Source of the DNA: a virus
IMG/VR virus record: IMGVR_UViG_3300038429_000424
Location: 1 to 23,876 of that record
Length of the DNA: 23,876 nt
Strand: one strand, 5' to 3'
Position 1 is the stretch's first letter. Every line of letters begins with the position of its first letter. The position numbers were made by a program, and so were the translations under genes. The notes beneath the pieces were generated by a model. That model had not been told where the DNA came from and did no database searches. It was given only the letters and a program-made list of their open reading frames with translations. Shown here in pieces: positions 20,761-23,876 of this stretch.

Positions 20761-21144
20761 ATGAGAAGAGGAATCTGGGAATCGATCAGGGAATTTTTGA
20801 TCTGTGTTACCGCAATGGCATGTCTGCTTTTCGCTGGCTCGGATAGTCCTTATTTCCCTTGGCCGAACGTCATTGCGACGTTGGTCTTTGCAATTATAGT
20901 CATGGCATACCTCAGAAACAGTGCCAGACGCGATATCCTGACCTGGGCGGATGCAGACTCGGCGCTTGAGACTATCCGTGATCTGAAACGACGCGTTGAG
21001 CGATTGAATAGCAATCGGAGCGCCGCCAATGCGGTCATGGCGAAACATTATAGTGTCAACATTCACGCTGTGGACGGCAAGAGTTTTGCAGAAATGTGTG
21101 CGCGCAATCCCAATGCGTTAGTTGACTCGATCAAAAAGCGATGA
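20761..21144 (+). CDS. Small two-TM membrane protein, function unknown
   Basis: The protein has 127 residues, with a perfect AGGAGG 8 nt before the ATG. It has membrane segments at about 11-26 (EFLICVTAMACLLFAG) and 37-51 (VIATLVFAIIVMAYL), then a cytoplasmic or periplasmic helix (SALETIRDLKRRVERLNSNR) and a KHYSVNIHAVDGKSFAEMCA end. No family is recognised. As an early gene it could be an exclusion or host-membrane modifier; no direct evidence. Confidence 0.6.
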   Translation: MRRGIWESIREFLICVTAMACLLFAGSDSPYFPWPNVIATLVFAIIVMAYLRNSARRDILTWADADSALETIRDLKRRVERLNSNRSAANAVMAKHYSVNIHAVDGKSFAEMCARNPNALVDSIKKR

Positions 21145-21189
21145 AATCTAACACCGGGGCACGGCGATCTCTTAGCTGATTCCCTGACG

Positions 21190-21227
21190 GGCCCGGGGTT
21201 CAACCTCCTCCTCGGGCCTACCCGTTT
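21190..21227 (+). terminator. GC-rich hairpin, possible terminator or attenuator
   Basis: Positions 21190-21198 (GGCCCGGGG) pair with 21210-21218 (CCTCGGGCC) in a 9-bp stem with one G-T pair and an 11-nt loop. The following TACCCGTTTATA has only a weak U-tract, so it may partly terminate transcription between the two early membrane genes. Confidence 0.35.
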
Positions 21228-21242
21228 ATATCGAGGAAATGT

Positions 21243-21413
21243 ATGCTTTTCTTTGTTGGCGTTTTCGTCGGAGTCTTCATTGGCGCAGGTATTATGTGCA
21301 TGGTGTTCGCATGGCGCGACAAAGTCGCAGGCGTTCGTGGCAAAGTTAAAGGAATCGACCAATGGCAACGGGAAAGAAAGCGACTGAGAGGATCTGCGAA
21401 TTTGGAGGCGTGA
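21243..21413 (+). CDS. 56-residue single-span membrane protein
   Basis: ATG at 21243, with GAGGAAA just upstream. The N-terminal 24 residues (LFFVGVFVGVFIGAGIMCMV) form a Gly-spaced membrane helix, followed by a basic soluble tail (KVAGVRGKVKGIDQWQRERK). No family is recognised. The next gene starts inside its 3' end in another frame. The tail charge suggests the C-terminus faces the cytoplasm. Confidence 0.6.
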   Translation: MLFFVGVFVGVFIGAGIMCMVFAWRDKVAGVRGKVKGIDQWQRERKRLRGSANLEA

Positions 21414-21628
21414 AGAAGACCGTTCTGGATGTGCCGGTCGAACATGGCCCACCTGTGGTTCTCGGTGAGCGCGGGGCAAAGGCGGTACTTGAGAACCTGG
21501 ATGCGATCAGAGCATTCGTGGCGCGTCAGGAGATCACAAGACACGCCGTCGAGCAGATGGCCCAGGGCGGCATTGGGGAAACTCAGTTCAACGGACAAGA
21601 CGGAACAGTCAATGAGGACGTTTCCTGA
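21362..21628 (+). CDS. Hypothetical early protein
   Basis: The protein has 88 residues, with AAAGGA about 12 nt upstream. It overlaps the preceding membrane-protein gene by 52 bp. There is a short beta part (RICEFGGVKKTVLDVPVEHG), a helical middle (GAKAVLENLDAIRAFVARQE), and a polar tail. No domain is recognised. Overlap with the next gene is one base (TGATG). Confidence 0.55.
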   Translation: MATGKKATERICEFGGVKKTVLDVPVEHGPPVVLGERGAKAVLENLDAIRAFVARQEITRHAVEQMAQGGIGETQFNGQDGTVNEDVS

Positions 21629-21879
21629 TGTTCTATATGGACGGTACTTCGCATCTGTTGGTGGATTATGAATATTTCATAATCGCCGACGAGGAGATCT
21701 TGCAGAGTGGACAAATTCCCGCCTACACGCTCGGCAATGCCCGTGCGCTCATTAAACTTCGGCACACAAACATCCTCGACAAATACAAGTTGGATGATTT
21801 GAAAATCAAGCTGAGACGTACAGTCAATCCAGACCAGACCGCATTTCCTTTTACGACGAGAATATGGAGTGGGATTTAA
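21628..21879 (+). CDS. Hypothetical early protein
   Basis: The protein has 83 residues. It starts in the stop codon of the previous gene, suggesting coupled translation; no good ribosome-binding site is seen. Content: YMDGTSHLLVDYEYFIIADE, GQIPAYTLGNARALIKLRHT, KYKLDDLKIKLRRTVNPDQT. It looks like a small alpha/beta domain of unknown role. Confidence 0.5.
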   Translation: MFYMDGTSHLLVDYEYFIIADEEILQSGQIPAYTLGNARALIKLRHTNILDKYKLDDLKIKLRRTVNPDQTAFPFTTRIWSGI

Positions 21880-21880
21880 T

Positions 21881-22102
21881 ATGCCTGTCCTTACCGCAAA
21901 TCTGCATGTGATCGATATTTCCGACCTGGGCATTGTTTCACATTTTGGATACAGGGTCGGAGCGATCAATATCAAATTTCAAATCGGCGAAGGCAACCCA
22001 CAGGACATTACTGGCTACTACGAGCCAAATCAACGGAGACAGGTGATAGCCGCATTGAACAGATGGCATTTACGGAAAATGGAAGAAGAAGATGACCGAT
22101 GA
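21881..22102 (+). CDS. Hypothetical early protein
   Basis: The ATG at 21881 is preferred over the in-frame GTG at 21869, because GGAGTGGG lies upstream of the ATG and only 1 bp then separates it from the previous gene. The 73 residues start with strands (VLTANLHVIDISDLGIVSHF) and end in a charged helix (QVIAALNRWHLRKMEEEDDR). No domain is recognised. The next gene overlaps by 11 bp. Confidence 0.5.
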   Translation: MPVLTANLHVIDISDLGIVSHFGYRVGAINIKFQIGEGNPQDITGYYEPNQRRQVIAALNRWHLRKMEEEDDR

Positions 22103-22334
22103 AGAGAGACTCATCCTTAAGGACGTGAGCAACAAAGTTGATTTGCTCCTCGCCTGTTTCGGCTTGGATGGGAAGAAGCGGCCGACGCCGGGAGAACTCA
22201 AGGATTATGCCAAAGGCGAAGTCGCAAAATATCACGAACGAAAAAAATTGAAATCCTCTTCTGGAATGGGTAAAGTGCTATCCATTAAAAGGAAAGGAGA
22301 CGGGAAGGATGAGTGTGAGACAGGTCAAGGGTAG
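22092..22334 (+). CDS. Small basic hypothetical protein before integrase
   Basis: The protein has 80 residues. The N-terminus is a helix (TDEERLILKDVSNKVDLLLA), followed by a Lys-rich region (GEVAKYHERKKLKSSSG) and a basic tail. It overlaps the integrase start by 26 bp. Position and size fit an excisionase or accessory factor, but no MerR-type or other xis motif is visible, so function is left open. Confidence 0.5.
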   Translation: MTDEERLILKDVSNKVDLLLACFGLDGKKRPTPGELKDYAKGEVAKYHERKKLKSSSGMGKVLSIKRKGDGKDECETGQG

Positions 22335-23346
22335 GCCGGGAGTTTTCGATATCGTGATCTCACTCGGATATACGGAGATCGACGGCAAACGCATACAGAA
22401 CCGCTTCACCAGGCGTGTCGAGGCCACGAACCATCTTGACGCTATGGTCAAGGAAAAGGCTCTCATGAAGGAGCTGGGCAAGGCCGTAGCAGACACGATG
22501 ACTGTCGCCGCGATCGCCGAGAAATACATTCCCTGGATCGAGATGCAACTGCAACCGTCGACCGTGGATGAGAAAAAGAGGATGCTCTATGGTCAGATCC
22601 TGCCCTTTTTGGGCCGCATGCTTCCGGATTATATCACGGTGGATATAGTCGATCTCTACAAGCGGAAGCGCCTGGCCGAGACCAAGCGCGGCAAGATCCA
22701 TCGGCAGATCAATTTGGAGATCGGATGCCTTTATGCGATGGTTAACTGGGCTCACGAGAAGGAACGGGGATGGTGCAATGATCCCCTGCCCCACTGCAAA
22801 AGGCTTCCCTACAGACGGCCGGTCCCGGATACGCTCTCAATGGAAGAGGCCGTGAGTCTCATCGAGGCCATGACGCTCCGTCATAGGGCGCTGTATTATT
22901 GCCTCTACGATGCAGGCCTTCGGAAGTCGGAGGCCACGTCTATGAGGCCGGAGGACGTCCACCTGGACCATGGCCTGCTGAGGATCACAGGCAAAGGGGG
23001 AAAGACGCGGCTTGTGCCCATGTCGGGACGCCTAAAGGAAGCCCTGCGCGCCCACCTGCAGACATTGCCGGCGGGTGCAAAGCGGGTCTTTCGTTCGAGA
23101 CGCGGCGGCGGCGAATTAACCGATATCCGCTGGCCGATTCGCCGGGCGCAGAAGATATTGAAAATAACGCGGCGGGTGACGCCTCACATGCTGCGGCACA
23201 GTTTCGCATCGCACTTGATCGATAAAGGCGCGGATCTCAAGACCGTCGGCGAACTCTTGGGACATGAGGACGTATCCACAACGGCGATCTACACACACCC
23301 TGCCATGAAGACGAAGCAGGATTTGATAGAAAGGACGTTCGGATGA
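22309..23346 (+). CDS. int: Tyrosine recombinase / phage integrase
   Basis: The protein has 345 residues, with AAAGGAGA upstream. An N-terminal arm-binding part (about 1-60) and a core-binding SAM-like domain (about 64-150) are followed by a catalytic domain with the full active-site set: Arg205 in GLRKSEA, Lys232 in GKGGKTRLVP, His293 and Arg296 in HMLRHSFASHL, His319 in LLGHEDVSTTAIY and nucleophile Tyr328. It catalyses site-specific integration and excision. It is the last long gene before the tRNA-Lys, which is the expected attachment site. All catalytic residues are intact, so it is probably active. Confidence 0.95.
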   Translation: MSVRQVKGRPGVFDIVISLGYTEIDGKRIQNRFTRRVEATNHLDAMVKEKALMKELGKAVADTMTVAAIAEKYIPWIEMQLQPSTVDEKKRMLYGQILPFLGRMLPDYITVDIVDLYKRKRLAETKRGKIHRQINLEIGCLYAMVNWAHEKERGWCNDPLPHCKRLPYRRPVPDTLSMEEAVSLIEAMTLRHRALYYCLYDAGLRKSEATSMRPEDVHLDHGLLRITGKGGKTRLVPMSGRLKEALRAHLQTLPAGAKRVFRSRRGGGELTDIRWPIRRAQKILKITRRVTPHMLRHSFASHLIDKGADLKTVGELLGHEDVSTTAIYTHPAMKTKQDLIERTFG

Positions 23347-23498
23347 GGCAATTAAGATTACTATTCGCTGAATGGCTTCTTTCTGTGGCGATTCTAACCG
23401 TTATGCCAGAATCTGCAGAGAAGGATGAGGCAGTTTCATTCCTCGATGAATATTCAAAGCGACACGCTGATTCACTGAAACCGGGAAAGGACAAGTAA
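23343..23498 (+). CDS. 51-residue hypothetical protein coupled to integrase
   Basis: The ATG overlaps the integrase stop (ATGA). The N-terminus is hydrophobic (LRLLFAEWLLSVAILTVMPE), then a charged segment (KDEAVSFLDEYSKRHADSLK). It may be a small membrane or signal-containing peptide. The coupling argues for translation; the role is unknown. Confidence 0.5.
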   Translation: MRQLRLLFAEWLLSVAILTVMPESAEKDEAVSFLDEYSKRHADSLKPGKDK

Positions 23499-23513
23499 GC
23501 AGATATAAGCAGA
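23496..23513. repeat. Tandem TAAGCAGA repeat near the attachment site
   Basis: Two exact TAAGCAGA copies (23496-23503 and 23506-23513) are spaced 10 bp, one helical turn. They lie between the integrase and the tRNA and could be arm-type integrase binding sites. Only two copies are seen. Confidence 0.35.
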
Positions 23514-23522
23514 CGAACCAGC

Positions 23523-23553
23523 AAAAAGGGGATTAGCCAAATCGCTAACCCCC
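23523..23553 (-). terminator. Leftward terminator after the tRNA cluster
   Basis: On the minus strand GGGGTTAGC (23552-23544) pairs with GCTAATCCCC (23537-23528), with a one-base bulge and a 6-nt loop, followed by TTTTTGC. It would end the tRNA-His-Arg-Lys transcript. It lies on the prophage side of the tRNA 3' end. Confidence 0.8.
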
Positions 23554-23560
23554 TGATATC

Positions 23561-23606
23561 TGGTGAGCCCTGCCGGGATCGAACCGGCAACCTACTGATT
23601 AAGAGT
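23561..23606. other. Probable prophage attachment site region in tRNA-Lys 3' half
   Basis: The 3' half of tRNA-Lys lies 214 bp from the integrase stop and points into the prophage, the usual arrangement for tyrosine-integrase phages. The tRNA is complete, so the phage must have restored its 3' end. The partner att site is left of the window, and the core cannot be delimited without it. Confidence 0.55.
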
Positions 23607-23636
23607 CAGTTGCTCTACCTGCTGAGCTAAGGGCCC
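23561..23636 (-). tRNA. tRNA-Lys (anticodon CTT)
   Basis: The gene spans 76 nt with encoded CCA. The acceptor stem GGGCCCT/AGGGCTC has one G-T pair, and the D-arm, T-arm (GCCGG-TTCGATC-CCGGC) and a CTCTTAA anticodon loop are all intact. Its 3' end faces the integrase, marking it as the likely integration target. It would decode AAG. Confidence 0.95.
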
Positions 23637-23675
23637 ACACGTCTTTTTTGAAGATTCACAAATAATCCAATAATC

Positions 23676-23752
23676 TGGCGCGCCCGGTACGACTTGAACG
23701 TACGACCAACAGATTCGAAGTCTGCCACTCTATCCATCTGAGCTACGGGCGC
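23676..23752 (-). tRNA. tRNA-Arg (anticodon TCG)
   Basis: The gene spans 77 nt with encoded CCA. The acceptor stem GCGCCCG/CGGGCGC is perfect, the anticodon loop is CTTCGAA, and the T-loop reads TTCAAGT. It lies between tRNA-His and tRNA-Lys on the minus strand, with a 39-bp gap to tRNA-Lys. It would read CGA and related CGN codons. Confidence 0.95.
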
Positions 23753-23782
23753 TTTTATGTATCTCAATGAACTTATTAAAAA

Positions 23783-23859
23783 TGGGGTGAGTGAAGGGAT
23801 TCGAACCCTCGACCTCCGGGGCCACAACCCGGCACTCTAACCACCTGAGCTACACCCAC
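23783..23859 (-). tRNA. tRNA-His (anticodon GTG)
   Basis: The gene spans 77 nt with encoded CCA. The acceptor stem GTGGGTG/CACTCAC has one G-T pair, the discriminator is C as expected for tRNA-His, and a G lies at position -1 (23860 on the plus strand). The anticodon loop is TTGTGGC. First gene of the leftward tRNA cluster; its promoter would lie beyond the window edge. Confidence 0.95.
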
Positions 23860-23876
23860 CATTTATCTCTGGTACG

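Noticed and set aside
20322-20762. 146-residue leftward ORF beginning MIQTSWIPAFARMK
   Set aside because: Its start is the dispersed palindrome artefact and the rest is antisense to the TraR-like and CII-like genes.
23627-23827. 66-residue leftward ORF containing VAQMDRVADFESVGRTFKSY
   Set aside because: It is a translation of the tRNA-Arg and flanking tRNA genes, a well-known artefact type.

Overview
The window is most of a lambda-like siphophage prophage integrated at the 3' end of a tRNA-Lys gene in a bacterial chromosome. Host identity is inference only. Moderate GC content, clustered CCA-encoding His-Arg-Lys tRNA genes, a DUF2846-type lipoprotein and a dispersed ATTCCCGC/GCGGGAAT-type palindrome suggest a Gram-negative, perhaps of the former Deltaproteobacteria (Desulfobacterota). 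No ribosomal or housekeeping gene is present to settle it.

Layout. Positions 1-345 are AT-rich and non-coding, with C-tract repeats and a bulged hairpin just before the first gene. Positions 346-18142 are one rightward late operon: a gpW-like head completion protein, a lambda-type portal, a prohead protease/major capsid fusion, a small acidic protein, and a decoration-like protein. A lysis cassette follows (two small membrane proteins and a GH24 endolysin), then an FII-like head-tail protein, a tail completion protein, a tail terminator, the tail tube, a G/GT chaperone pair made by -1 frameshift, and the tape measure. The tip module (DUF2460-like, gpL-like Fe-S hub, NlpC/P60-like, gpJ-like) and fibre proteins complete the operon, which ends at a strong terminator (18149-18188). 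Positions 18209-19705 hold one rightward unknown gene and a leftward two-gene lysogeny unit (repressor, then a lipoprotein joined by an ATGA overlap). Positions 19706-20079 are the regulatory region, with palindromes, a promoter and a duplicated 34-bp element. Positions 20080-23498 are a rightward early operon: a CII-like regulator, a TraR/DksA zinc finger, several tiny unknown proteins, a tyrosine integrase and a short trailing ORF. Positions 23523-23860 are host-side, with a leftward terminator and tRNA-Lys, tRNA-Arg and tRNA-His on the minus strand.

How it works together. The repressor should keep the early operon silent while co-expressing the lipoprotein, a candidate lysogenic-conversion or exclusion factor. 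The CII-like and TraR-like proteins would tune the lysis/lysogeny decision, and the integrase acts at the tRNA-Lys end. The late operon builds a capsid and a long tail.

No terminase and no DNA replication gene are in the window. They must lie left of position 1, be supplied in trans, or be lost. The most notable observations are an internal Shine-Dalgarno and start codon inside the protease-capsid fusion, the overlapping frameshift ORF, the repressor-lipoprotein coupling, the duplicated leader element before the CII-like gene, and the lysis cassette inside the head module.
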